Position numbers and translations under genes: made by a program. DNA of 64,000 nucleotides from an uncultured Porphyromonadaceae bacterium (lineage in GTDB: Bacteria; Bacteroidota; Bacteroidia; Bacteroidales; Muribaculaceae): assembly GCA_900548975.1 (NCBI GenBank), contig URMS01000008.1, positions 55,623 through 119,622 on the forward strand, read 5' to 3'. The first letter of the stretch is position 1. Each line of letters opens with the position of its first letter. The notes beneath the pieces are model-generated. The model had not been told where the DNA came from. It ran no database searches and worked only from the letters and a program-made list of their open reading frames with translations. Below, one piece after another: positions 1 to 8,607 of this stretch.

Positions 1-445
1 CTATTATGGAGCCGAAACCGTAGCACAGCGCCAGTCGGGGCATTACGCCGAGAATGCGGATGTGGTCGAAGCAGAACACGGCTTCTGAGAATGTCTTGGT
101 CCCCAGAACGCCTCGCAGAAACAGCCCGAACCAGGCAATGAACATGCCTATGAGGAAGATGACAACCGTGCGGCGCACTATCTTCCACAGGGAGGCGCCC
201 GTGAGAGAGAAGTTGTATTTTTTGAGCGAGAAATAGGTGGATACGCCCATTATGAACATAAAAAACGGAAATACCAGGTCGGTGGGAGTGAGACCATTCC
301 ACTGGGCGTGCTGCAGAGGGGCATAGATTTTTCCCCACGAGCCGGGATTGTTCACCAGTATCATACCGGCGATAGTGATACCGCGCAGTATGTCGAGGGC
401 GAGCAGACGGCTGCTGTTGTTGTTTTTAGATATTGACTGGTTCAT
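1..445 (-). CDS. NagX/HGSNAT-like membrane acyltransferase (DUF5009 type), N-terminal part
   Basis: The gene starts at 445 and runs off the left edge, so about 148 residues are visible. The N-terminus has the family pattern: a short polar stretch, RLLALDILRGITIAGMILVN as a first membrane helix, a loop with PGSWGKIYAPLQHAQWNG, then PTDLVFPFFMFIMGVS as a second helix, and more helices after KIVRRTVV. This layout is typical of heparan-alpha-glucosaminide N-acetyltransferase-like proteins and of NagX, which is associated with amino-sugar use. Only 7 bases separate it from the dehydrogenase gene upstream, so it is the last visible gene of the eight-gene operon. A role in amino-sugar acylation in a muropeptide pathway is inferred from context. 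The family assignment is fairly secure, the substrate is not. Confidence 0.8.
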   Translation of the reverse strand, partial: MNQSISKNNNSSRLLALDILRGITIAGMILVNNPGSWGKIYAPLQHAQWNGLTPTDLVFPFFMFIMGVSTYFSLKKYNFSLTGASLWKIVRRTVVIFLIGMFIAWFGLFLRGVLGTKTFSEAVFCFDHIRILGVMPRLALCYGFGSII

Positions 446-452
446 GTTGTTA

Positions 453-3242
453 TTATATTGCTTCGGTACATTGGTCTACGAGGTATACGATCGATTTGTA
501 GGGTATGCCGCTGTTGGTGGTGAGACCGATTTCGCAGGTGCGGGAGTTGGAATAGCCTTCGACGGCTCCGGCAGCCTCGATGGCCGGACGGAGTTTCCTA
601 AGGCCCCATTTGTTGAGCTCGGGGAATGTGAAGCCCTTGTCGCCGGCGAAACCGCAGCAGCCTATTTCGGCAGGTACGGTGACATGACGCGAACACATCG
701 ATGCCAGGCGCACGATCTTGTCCGCGATGCCCATCCGGCGGGTAGAGCAGGTGACGTGCACCGCTATCGGTGTGTCGACCGGTGTGAAACGCAGATAGGG
801 CGCGAGATAGTCGAGGATAAATTCGGCCGGTTCGAAGAGCGGCATACTCGTTATGTGCTCGCGCATGCGGTGCAGGCAGGGGCTTTGGTCGCATACCACA
901 GGAATCTTCCCGCCTTCCGACGCTATGGCCAGGGCGGCTTCGAGTTCGGCGGTTTTGCTGTCGGCGATATCGGGCATGCCTTTGCTTTCCCAGATCATGC
1001 CGCAGCACAGTTTCTCCATGTCCTTGGGGAATATGACCTGAAATCCGGCTTTACGGCACAGACGCACGAAAACATCGGCGAGCGCTTCGGGGCGCCCTTT
1101 CTCTTCGTCGCCGGGGCCCATCACGCGGTTGAGGCACGAGGGGTAGTAGACAACCCGCCGTTCTGCAGGGGCGGTTGTGGCGAGGTGAGCGGGATTGAAC
1201 GGCGCCGGGAGCGATGCCGTCCAGAGCGGCAGCCCTATCTTATGGAGCGCACGGCCGAGGGTGTCTACACCCTTGTCGCCTATGACGCGGTGCGTGGCCG
1301 AAGCGGCGCCGAGAGCCAGGCGCAGACCGTCGCTGACACCGGCCAGGTGTGCGGCTGCCCATTTGCCGGCTTTGCGGCCGGAGGTAGAGAGATCGCGACG
1401 CCGGATGTCGTGGATAAGGTCGGCTGTGTTGATGCCCATGGGGCACGATGTGCTGCACAGACCGTCGCCGGCGCATGTCTCGCGTCCGTAGTACACAAAT
1501 TCTTTCTCGAGTTCGCGAAGCCTTGCGGGGTCGGAGCCGTCGCGGCGCAGGCGCGATATCTCGCGCTGTGTCACGATGCGCTGGCGTGCCGACAGGGTAA
1601 GGCCGCAGCTTACACAATTCACTTCGCAGAAACCGCACTCGATGCAGCGGTCCACGTGCGGGTCGCACAGCGGCAGCGGTTTCATGGAGCGTACGAAGCA
1701 CTCGGGGTCATCGTTGAATATCACACCCGGGTTGAGGATTCCGGCCGGGTCGAATGCGGCTTTCACGCGCTTCATCAGCGCCCAGGCCTTCGGGCCCCAT
1801 TCGGCCTCGACAAACGGGGCCATATTGCGGCCCGTACCGTGCTCTGCCTTGAGCGAGCCGTTGAAGCGACCGACAATGAGCGCCTGGATTTCGTTCATCA
1901 GGTGCTTGTATTTGTCGATGTCGGCCTGTGTCTCGAAGCTTTGCGCGAGGATGAAGTGGAAGTTGCCGGCCAGGGCGTGGCCGTAGATACATGCCTGCTC
2001 GTAGCCGCAGTCTTCGAGAAGAGCGGCCAGAGCCACGATGCCCTCTTCGAGGTCGTCGATATGGAAAGCGACGTCCTCGATCAGGGCCGTAGTGCCGGCA
2101 GGGCGTGTGCCGCCGACTGCCGGGAATACACCCGAGCGCATCTGCCACCATGCGTCCACCTCGGCGGGGTCGGTGGAGAAATGCGCGGGAAATGCGAGCG
2201 TGAAAGGCTTCAGCGTCTCCATGGTATCGGCGATCTGCTGCTGAAGCTGCTGTTCGGTATCGGCCTCGGTGGAGAGAAGCAGTGCCGTCAGGCCCGGGCC
2301 GTGGGGATCGTTGACCGATGCGAGCGATTTTTTGTCGAGGAGCTCGCAGCTCTGTACGGTTCCGGCTTTCTGCAGGGCTATGACGGCGCGCGCGGCCTCG
2401 GCCATGTCGCGGAAGTAGAGCATTGCCGATGCCGAATACGGCATTTCGGGAGCGGTGTTGACGCTTACCTCGCTGATGAAGGCAAGTGTGCCCTCGCTGC
2501 CTACCATGCAGTGGGCCAGAATGTCGAAAGGATCATCGAAAAGAATGAAAGGCAGCAGGTTGAGGCCGGTAACATTCTTTATCGAGTATTTGTATTTTAT
2601 GAGTTCGTAGAGCTCGGTGTCGTCGGCAATGGCGCGGCGGATGAGATCGAGCTCGTCGAGCAGGGCGCCGTGTGTGCGGCGGAAGGCCTCGCGCGAGTCG
2701 GCGTCGGCGGTATCGAGCACGGTACCGTCGGCGAGCACCACACGGATGGAGCGGAGCACACGGTCGCTGTTGGCGTGTGTGCCGCATTTCATGCCCGATG
2801 CGTTGTTGGCGACGATACCGCCAACCATGGCCGATTTTTTCGACGCCGGGTCGGGAGTAAAGACGCGCTTGTAGGGCTTGAGAATCTCACCCACGCGCGC
2901 ACCCACAATACCGGGCTGCAGGGCAATGGCGTGTGCCCCGGGGTCGAGAAGACGGTAGCCTTCCCACGATTTGCCGGCCACGAGGAGCACGGAGTCCGAT
3001 ATGGCCTGCCCCGACAGGCTTGTGCCGGCGGCACGGAAGGTCACGGGCACTTCCAGAGCCGAGGCCGTGCGCAACGCAAGCACCGCTTCGTCCTCGTTGT
3101 CGAGGCGAACAACCACTTTGGGGATAAGCCGGTAGAAACCGGCGTCGGTTCCCCAGGCGAGGGTGCGGAGCGGGTCGGTGTATATGCGTTTGCGGTCTAT
3201 GAGCCGCGATATTTCCTTTACGAAAGTGCCGTATTTATCCAT
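453..3242 (-). CDS. FAD/iron-sulfur oxidoreductase, D-lactate dehydrogenase-like
   Basis: A 929-residue fusion. Residues about 40-280 form a PCMH-type FAD domain with VTFRAAGTSLSGQA and VGGIVANNASGMKCGTH. Residues about 270-510 form an FAD-oxidase C-terminal domain with AEHGTGRNMAPFVE. A ferredoxin-like section follows with CIECGFCEVNC and CAGDGLCSTSCPMG, then a GlpC/heterodisulfide-reductase-like part with two CCG motifs (LCCGMIWESKG, GCCGFAGDKGF). This order is that of bacterial membrane-associated D-lactate or 2-hydroxyacid dehydrogenases that feed electrons to quinones. It lies 12 bases after namZ in a peptidoglycan-fragment operon. D-lactate is the side chain of N-acetylmuramic acid released by MurQ-type etherases, so oxidising that D-lactate is an attractive but inferred role. 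Glycolate or another 2-hydroxyacid is possible. Confidence 0.85.
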   Translation of the reverse strand: MDKYGTFVKEISRLIDRKRIYTDPLRTLAWGTDAGFYRLIPKVVVRLDNEDEAVLALRTASALEVPVTFRAAGTSLSGQAISDSVLLVAGKSWEGYRLLDPGAHAIALQPGIVGARVGEILKPYKRVFTPDPASKKSAMVGGIVANNASGMKCGTHANSDRVLRSIRVVLADGTVLDTADADSREAFRRTHGALLDELDLIRRAIADDTELYELIKYKYSIKNVTGLNLLPFILFDDPFDILAHCMVGSEGTLAFISEVSVNTAPEMPYSASAMLYFRDMAEAARAVIALQKAGTVQSCELLDKKSLASVNDPHGPGLTALLLSTEADTEQQLQQQIADTMETLKPFTLAFPAHFSTDPAEVDAWWQMRSGVFPAVGGTRPAGTTALIEDVAFHIDDLEEGIVALAALLEDCGYEQACIYGHALAGNFHFILAQSFETQADIDKYKHLMNEIQALIVGRFNGSLKAEHGTGRNMAPFVEAEWGPKAWALMKRVKAAFDPAGILNPGVIFNDDPECFVRSMKPLPLCDPHVDRCIECGFCEVNCVSCGLTLSARQRIVTQREISRLRRDGSDPARLRELEKEFVYYGRETCAGDGLCSTSCPMGINTADLIHDIRRRDLSTSGRKAGKWAAAHLAGVSDGLRLALGAASATHRVIGDKGVDTLGRALHKIGLPLWTASLPAPFNPAHLATTAPAERRVVYYPSCLNRVMGPGDEEKGRPEALADVFVRLCRKAGFQVIFPKDMEKLCCGMIWESKGMPDIADSKTAELEAALAIASEGGKIPVVCDQSPCLHRMREHITSMPLFEPAEFILDYLAPYLRFTPVDTPIAVHVTCSTRRMGIADKIVRLASMCSRHVTVPAEIGCCGFAGDKGFTFPELNKWGLRKLRPAIEAAGAVEGYSNSRTCEIGLTTNSGIPYKSIVYLVDQCTEAI

Positions 3243-3254
3243 GGTCGGGAGAGC

Positions 3255-4484
3255 CTATTTGTAGAGATGATATTTAGCCGATGCGGTGCGGAAAGCCTCG
3301 CTGTCTTTGTTCCAGTAGTCTTCGATGTCGGCGGTTTTGTACCGCTTGGTGAAGCGCTCGCGAATCTGCTTGCTGCCGCACACCTTGTCGAACATGCTGA
3401 AACGCTTGGAGTCGGCCAGATCGAAGATTTTCTTGTCGGGGTACATGTCGGCCAGTTCCTCCATCACATAGAACTGGGTGAGCGACAGGGGCGCTTTATC
3501 AACGTCGGTAACGTAGACTTCGACACCCTCGTAGTTTTTACCCTGACCGGTGGAGTAGAAGGGACGGATGTGGATGGGACGGAACATCATGCCCGGAATA
3601 TTGCGCGCTTTCAGACGGGCGCAGAGCTTCTCGGCGTCGATCCAGTCGGCAGCGAAAAGTTTGAAAGGCTCGGTATAGCCCACGCCTATCGATATGGCGT
3701 AGAGCTCGCCCAGGATTCCCGATACAGGGTAGTAGATAGCCGATTCGGGCACGGGCATGTGGGGCGACGGAAGCACCCAGGGCATGCCCGTAGCGCGGAA
3801 ATCCATGGAGCGGTTATAGCCCTCCATGGGCACTACGGTGAGGTTGACTTTCGCGCCGTTTTTCAGAATGCCTTCCTCATTGAGGTAGTTGGCGAGTTCG
3901 CCGGGCGTGAGACCGTAGAGGTAGGGGATGGGGAACTGACTGACGAACGACACGCAGTCGGGCTCGGTGAGGTTGCCCTCTATCTTGTTGCCGTTGATAG
4001 GGTTGGGACGGTCGAGAACCATGAACTCCTTGCCCAGTTCGGCGCATGCCTCCATGGCCAGACCCATGGTGGAGATGAAAGTGAACGAGCGGCAGCCGTT
4101 GTCCTGGATGTCGTAGACCATCACGTCGATGTCTTTGAGCATTTCGGGCGATGGTTTGCGGTATTTGCCGTAGATGGAGTATACAGGTATGCCGGTGGCA
4201 GAGTCGACGGCGTTCTCAACCTTGTCGCCGGCATGGAAATCGCCGCGCACGCCGTGTTCGGGCGCATAGAGGGCCACAAGCTCGACACCGAGAGCCTCCG
4301 CGAGAATGTCGACGGTCGACTTGAGCTGATTGTCGACACCGGAAGGATTGGTTATCAGGCCCACGCGCTTCCCGCGGAGGCCTTCGAAGTTATTGTCGCG
4401 GAGCACTTCCACGCCGGGTTTCACCTGAGCGCCCAGAGTGAGCGCGCAGGCGGCAAGGATGCCCAGTACGATATTTTTTTTCAT
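3255..4484 (-). CDS. namZ: Exo-beta-N-acetylmuramidase NamZ-like (DUF1343), exported
   Basis: A 409-residue protein with a signal peptide (MKKNIVLGILAACALTLGAQ). The DUF1343 body shows GLITNPSGVD, YAPEHGVRGDFHAGDK, DVMVYDIQDNGCRSFTFIST, FMVLDRPNPINGN and YLYGLTPGELANYLNEEG, all hallmarks of this family. Characterised members such as Bacillus NamZ/YbbC and a Tannerella homologue remove terminal MurNAc from peptidoglycan chains. The start codon overlaps the end of the ampG-like gene by 4 bases (ATGA), so the two are translationally coupled. Together they suggest periplasmic release of MurNAc next to import of muropeptides. The length fits the family and no damage is visible. Confidence 0.9.
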   Translation of the reverse strand: MKKNIVLGILAACALTLGAQVKPGVEVLRDNNFEGLRGKRVGLITNPSGVDNQLKSTVDILAEALGVELVALYAPEHGVRGDFHAGDKVENAVDSATGIPVYSIYGKYRKPSPEMLKDIDVMVYDIQDNGCRSFTFISTMGLAMEACAELGKEFMVLDRPNPINGNKIEGNLTEPDCVSFVSQFPIPYLYGLTPGELANYLNEEGILKNGAKVNLTVVPMEGYNRSMDFRATGMPWVLPSPHMPVPESAIYYPVSGILGELYAISIGVGYTEPFKLFAADWIDAEKLCARLKARNIPGMMFRPIHIRPFYSTGQGKNYEGVEVYVTDVDKAPLSLTQFYVMEELADMYPDKKIFDLADSKRFSMFDKVCGSKQIRERFTKRYKTADIEDYWNKDSEAFRTASAKYHLYK

Positions 4485-6373
4485 TTTTTACGTCCGAAAT
4501 TAGGGTCTATTTTGAGGAATGCGCATATGCCGATAGTGGCGGCGCAGCAAATCATTGTCCAGATGAAGAAATGACGGTAACCGATGGTCTCCTGGAGCCA
4601 GCCGGCGGCCATGCCCGGAAGCATCATGCCAAGGGCCATGAAGCCCGTGCAGATGGCGTAGTGGGCGGTCTTGTGCTTGCCCTCGGAGAAATAGATGAGG
4701 TAGAGCATGTAGGCGGTGAAGCCGAAGCCGTAGCCGAACTGCTCGATGAACACGCAAATATTGACAGTGAGAAGCGAGGGATCGGTGGCATAGCTCAGAT
4801 ACACGAATGTGAGGCATGTGAGCGACATGGACCATGCCATAGGCCAGAGCCAGCGCTTGAGGCCGCCCTTGGCCGCCACGATACCGCCGATGATACCGCC
4901 GATGGTGAGGCCGATGATGCCGACAGTGCCGTAGACAATGCCTACCTGGCCGGTGGTGAGGCCGAGGCCGCCCTTGTCGATGGGGTCGAGCAGGAAGGGA
5001 TTGATGAGCTTCACGAGCTGAGCCTCGGGCAGACGGTAGAGGAGCATGAAGGCTATGGCTACCCATACCTGAGGTTTGCGGAAGAACGACTTGAATGTTT
5101 CGAAGAACTCGCTGATGATGCCTGCGGCAGTGGTTCCGGCTTCGTTGTGGCCGTCGGAGGCGGGGCGGGGGAGTGCCCAGCTGTGGTATATGGCCACGGC
5201 GAAGAAGAATGCCGACAGTACGGCGAATACCACCAGCCATGCCATGGGTATATTGCCCGATGCGCCTTCGAAAGAAGCGGTGGCCGGTTCGGTGAGCTTG
5301 TGGTCTACCTCATAGAAAAGCCATGCTGTCTTGTCCCAGTTCTCGTGGTTGAATACGAAGCGGGTGGAGAGTGCGGCCTGTTCGAGCTTGACGCTCTGGT
5401 CGCCGCTGCGGTGTGTGACGTTGAGTATTATTTCCTCGCCTTCGGCCGGCTGACGGTTGAGTCGCAGACCAACGACGGTGAAATTGTTCGGTATCTCGGT
5501 ATAAGGTTCGCGCTCTTCGCCGAAAGTCTCGCGTACCCAGCGGGTGAAGGCGCCTTCGCCATCGTCGGCTACTGTCACGGCCGCAGCATCGGTAACTGTC
5601 TTGGGCTGTTCGGCAGCCACGAAGCCATTGCGTTCGTTCATATGCTTCACCGAGTCGCGCATCATGGCGGCGTAGGCTTTGAAGGGCATGGAATTGCCGT
5701 CGATTTCAACTGTTGCCGGTGCTTTGGTCGACACGGGTACTGTGGCCGACGGAGTGAAGAACTGGAGTTCGCCCTGCAGATCGGCCGGAGTCGATGCTAT
5801 GGCTGTCATGTCGGGAGCGGACCATTCTACAGCCGGATCGGCATTTACGCTGATGCGAAGCGGTTCGAGACCCGAGTTGGTCTCGATGAGGCCGGCCACA
5901 ATCACAAGCAGGCCCTGGCCCGCTACTGTTGCCACACGGTAGAATGTGGAGCGGATACCGACGTATAGCGACTGCTCGTGCTCGGTGAGCGCGAGCATGT
6001 AGAAGCCGTCGGCTGCGATGTCGTGGGTTGCCGAGGTGAATCCCACAAGCCAGAAAATAGCCAGTGTAAGCTGGAAGAACAGAGGCGTCGGTATGGTGAA
6101 GGCGATGCCTGCGAGAGCGAATGCTATGATCCACTGCATGGTCAGCGTCCACCACCGCTTGGTGCGGATAATGTCGACGAAGGGGCTCCAGAAGGGTTTT
6201 ATGACCCACGGCAGGTACAGCCAGCCGGTGTAGAGGGCGATGTCGGTGTTCGATATACCCAGGCGTTTGTACATAATCACCGATATTGTCATAACGGCGA
6301 CGTACGGCAGACCTTGCGCGAAATATAGCGTCGGGATCCATGCCCAGGGGTTGCGTTTGCTTGTGGTTTTCAT
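4481..6373 (-). CDS. AmpG-like MFS muropeptide transporter with large periplasmic insert
   Basis: A 630-residue MFS protein. The N-terminal half has WIPTLYFAQGLPYVAVMTIS, WLYLPWVIKPFWSPFVD and GFTSATHDIAADGF, the AmpG-type signature in which ATHDIAADG is diagnostic. Family members are often near 430 residues. Here about 210 extra residues (roughly 163-375) follow the ETNSGLEPLRI segment. They carry no membrane helix and look extracytoplasmic. The second half (from MAWLVVFAVLSAFF) supplies the remaining helices. It starts 10 bases after the SpoIID-type gene and overlaps namZ by 4 bases. The role is inferred to be import of anhydro- or reducing muropeptides. The insert could bind ligand or contact the periplasmic hydrolases of the same operon; this is not shown. 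Confidence 0.85.
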   Translation of the reverse strand: MKTTSKRNPWAWIPTLYFAQGLPYVAVMTISVIMYKRLGISNTDIALYTGWLYLPWVIKPFWSPFVDIIRTKRWWTLTMQWIIAFALAGIAFTIPTPLFFQLTLAIFWLVGFTSATHDIAADGFYMLALTEHEQSLYVGIRSTFYRVATVAGQGLLVIVAGLIETNSGLEPLRISVNADPAVEWSAPDMTAIASTPADLQGELQFFTPSATVPVSTKAPATVEIDGNSMPFKAYAAMMRDSVKHMNERNGFVAAEQPKTVTDAAAVTVADDGEGAFTRWVRETFGEEREPYTEIPNNFTVVGLRLNRQPAEGEEIILNVTHRSGDQSVKLEQAALSTRFVFNHENWDKTAWLFYEVDHKLTEPATASFEGASGNIPMAWLVVFAVLSAFFFAVAIYHSWALPRPASDGHNEAGTTAAGIISEFFETFKSFFRKPQVWVAIAFMLLYRLPEAQLVKLINPFLLDPIDKGGLGLTTGQVGIVYGTVGIIGLTIGGIIGGIVAAKGGLKRWLWPMAWSMSLTCLTFVYLSYATDPSLLTVNICVFIEQFGYGFGFTAYMLYLIYFSEGKHKTAHYAICTGFMALGMMLPGMAAGWLQETIGYRHFFIWTMICCAATIGICAFLKIDPNFGRKK

Positions 6374-6383
6374 CTGAATGGTT

Positions 6384-7700
6384 TCAATATAAGGTTGTTA
6401 AATCGGCTCCGGGGAAGTAGTGCCCCAGAATCTGCCGGTAGTCGTAGCCCCGGGCGCCCATGGCGGCGGCGCCGATCTGGCACAGTCCCACGCCGTGGCC
6501 CCAGCCTGCGCCGTAGAGAGTGAAAGACTCGGGGATGCCGTCCCGGTCGATACCGGATGGCTCGGCTACGAAGGCCGAGCTGTAGAGATGGCTTTCGGAA
6601 AGGGTGCGGCGTATCTCGAGCTCCTTGCCGATGATCATGGTGCGGAGGGTGCCGACGATGCGCAGACGCACTATGCGGCCCGAAGTACCACGTTCGATCG
6701 GCTCGAGAGCCTTGATATAGCCGAAGTCGATGCCGGAGCGCTCGCGGACTATGCGGCTGATGGTTTCGCGGTCGTAGACTACTTTCCAGCGGAAGAAGTC
6801 GGGTGTCTCGCGGTCGTAATTATTGAGCACCTGAGCCAGAATGTCTTTGTCGGTGACATTGCAGAAAGCTTCGGGCTTGCCGAGAATCCATTCGCGGGCA
6901 TTCTCCTCGATGCGGAGGTCGGGGAAGACGTCGGGCGTGGTGCTGTCGGCGTGTGCTTCGAGATAATTGAAGTGACGGGGCTGCCAGCAGCTTTCGAACT
7001 GTTCGAACACTCCGCCGCAGCACTTGGAGAAGCGGGCGTCGGCCAGATTGCCGTCGGAGTCGGTGAGCACTATGCCGCGTGTGGCTGCCACGGCTTCGGC
7101 GACCACCGGTGTGGTCTGTCGCGTAATGCCCTGATAGCGCTGGCAATGGTCGTCGGCGCATACGTCGAAGCGGTCGTGGTTGTCGCGGTCGTACCATACC
7201 ACACGTTCGTCGGGGGTGTCGACCATGCCTTCGGTGCTTCGCACGCCCTTCTCGCCAATCTGGGCGAGCAGCCAGCTGCGCGATATCACGGCATGCGCCA
7301 TGAGCAGTGCGGGAGAGGCCTTTGCGCTCATTTCCGACGATATGACGCTCTCGAGGTACCATTCGACCGGTAAGATGTTGACGGCAGTAACGTCGTCGCC
7401 GCCCAGGAGTTTGAGATCGCCGCGGAAGGCCTGGCTCTCCTGACGCTCCCAGTGGAAATCGACTCCTATGGTAACGTCTTCGAGCAGGAAGAAACAGCGG
7501 GGCGATGTGGCGCGGAACACGAGCTCGGCAGCCGCGCAGCCATTCCAGAGCACGGTACCGTCGGGATTTATGGTTGCGCTCTGCTGACCTTCGGCGACGG
7601 TGTCGCTCACGGTGTAACGGCCGTGGAGGTTGAAGCGTATTTCGGCGCCCGACATTATGCCGACGCTGACAGTGGGTTCGGTGTTGAATTTATTCGACAT
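6384..7700 (-). CDS. SpoIID/LytB-domain protein
   Basis: A 438-residue protein. An N-terminal region (about 1-110) precedes a SpoIID-type domain with LPVEWYLESVISSEMSAKAS, LLMAHAVISRSW, FSKCCGGVFE, and the characteristic end GWGHGVGLCQIGAAAMGARG followed by YRQILGHYFPG. SpoIID of spore formers is a lytic transglycosylase that cuts denuded glycan strands; the conserved Glu in SSEM matches its catalytic position. No clear signal peptide is seen at the N-terminus (MSNKFNTEPTVSV), which is odd for a peptidoglycan enzyme and leaves location open. It overlaps the DUF4922 gene by 11 bases. The operon context supports peptidoglycan or muropeptide processing. Confidence 0.85.
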   Translation of the reverse strand: MSNKFNTEPTVSVGIMSGAEIRFNLHGRYTVSDTVAEGQQSATINPDGTVLWNGCAAAELVFRATSPRCFFLLEDVTIGVDFHWERQESQAFRGDLKLLGGDDVTAVNILPVEWYLESVISSEMSAKASPALLMAHAVISRSWLLAQIGEKGVRSTEGMVDTPDERVVWYDRDNHDRFDVCADDHCQRYQGITRQTTPVVAEAVAATRGIVLTDSDGNLADARFSKCCGGVFEQFESCWQPRHFNYLEAHADSTTPDVFPDLRIEENAREWILGKPEAFCNVTDKDILAQVLNNYDRETPDFFRWKVVYDRETISRIVRERSGIDFGYIKALEPIERGTSGRIVRLRIVGTLRTMIIGKELEIRRTLSESHLYSSAFVAEPSGIDRDGIPESFTLYGAGWGHGVGLCQIGAAAMGARGYDYRQILGHYFPGADLTTLY

Positions 7701-8607
7701 CGGATGCTATGGCGTTGATTTCTGAATCGGAAAGACAGAGTTCGTCGAGCAGATGGCGCACGGTGTCGGCGCCGAAACGCCCGAAGTCGACGGGGCGCGG
7801 AGTGATGTAGACGCCGCCCATATCGACCGAGGCCGGGCTGATGAGCATGCAGTCATCGCCTTCGGTGCCGTAGAACGACGGGCGGTGACGCTTGCGGGGC
7901 ACCACGGCCACGCGCACACCGGCTGGAGTGGCCCAGGCCAGTACGTTCATCATCGGTTCGTACTCGCCCTCGGGCACCGGGAGGGCGCGGTAGAGGCGGT
8001 CGAAGAGGCGTTCGCCTTCGGCTGCATCGGCAGCGTCGATAACGAAGAGTTTCAGCGGCAGACTGTCGACCAAAGCCAGCGTCGAGGCGCCTTCGGTGGC
8101 AATTACTTTCTGCTCGGCGTCCTCAAGTGCGGCCGGGAGTGTGAGAAAATCGGTATTGCCGGCCTGGAAGTGCATGTGGTCGGGAGCCGAGGCTCCACAG
8201 CGGGGTCCGTTGTAGAACACCGTGTAGCCGTCGAGCTCGGAGGCCAGGCGGATCATGTCGGCGATACGGCCTTCGATTTTCTGGATGGTATGCCCGTTGT
8301 CGGGGATGGTGAGATGGCGTGGGAATATCGGGAAGGGGTTGATCAGCACAGTGTAGTGTTCGCCCCAGTCGAGACCCATCTGCTGCGCGGGTCGGTTTTT
8401 ACCGCACAGGAAGCAGGGACGTGCTGCCAGAGAGGCGGCGTCGACCTTGGCGCCCGACGAGACTATGCGCGCCGGGTTGAACTGCACCTTGAAGTGCATG
8501 CCGTCGAGGTCGAATTCCTTGGTCTCTACACCTTTGAGCGCTTCGAAATTGCCTTTGGCCATGGGCCATGCGGCAAGTTGAGCGTCGATAAACTCGCTGA
8601 TGTTCAT
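7690..8607 (-). CDS. DUF4922 protein, HIT/GalT-like nucleotidyltransferase candidate
   Basis: A 305-residue cytoplasmic protein with no signal or membrane segment. The visible landmarks are RPCFLCGKNRP (a Cys-x-x-Cys pair), HYTVLINPFPIFPRHLTIPD, and GPRCGASAPDHMHFQAG. The HMHFQ string fits the HxHxQ-type active site of galactose-1-phosphate uridylyltransferase and GDP-galactose phosphorylase relatives. This is the pattern of the DUF4922 family. The gene overlaps both neighbours (4 and 11 bases). Because it sits between a glycosyltransferase and muropeptide genes, it may transfer a nucleotide to or from a sugar phosphate such as MurNAc-1-P or GlcNAc-1-P. That is inference; the substrate cannot be read from the sequence. 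Confidence 0.75.
   Translation of the reverse strand: MNISEFIDAQLAAWPMAKGNFEALKGVETKEFDLDGMHFKVQFNPARIVSSGAKVDAASLAARPCFLCGKNRPAQQMGLDWGEHYTVLINPFPIFPRHLTIPDNGHTIQKIEGRIADMIRLASELDGYTVFYNGPRCGASAPDHMHFQAGNTDFLTLPAALEDAEQKVIATEGASTLALVDSLPLKLFVIDAADAAEGERLFDRLYRALPVPEGEYEPMMNVLAWATPAGVRVAVVPRKRHRPSFYGTEGDDCMLISPASVDMGGVYITPRPVDFGRFGADTVRHLLDELCLSDSEINAIASDVE

Noticed and set aside
348..4574. A 1408-codon plus-strand frame
   Set aside because: It is antisense to the acyltransferase, dehydrogenase and NamZ genes, whose motifs are unmistakable. Its product is low-complexity Gly/Val/Glu-rich sequence typical of the mirror frame of GC-rich genes.
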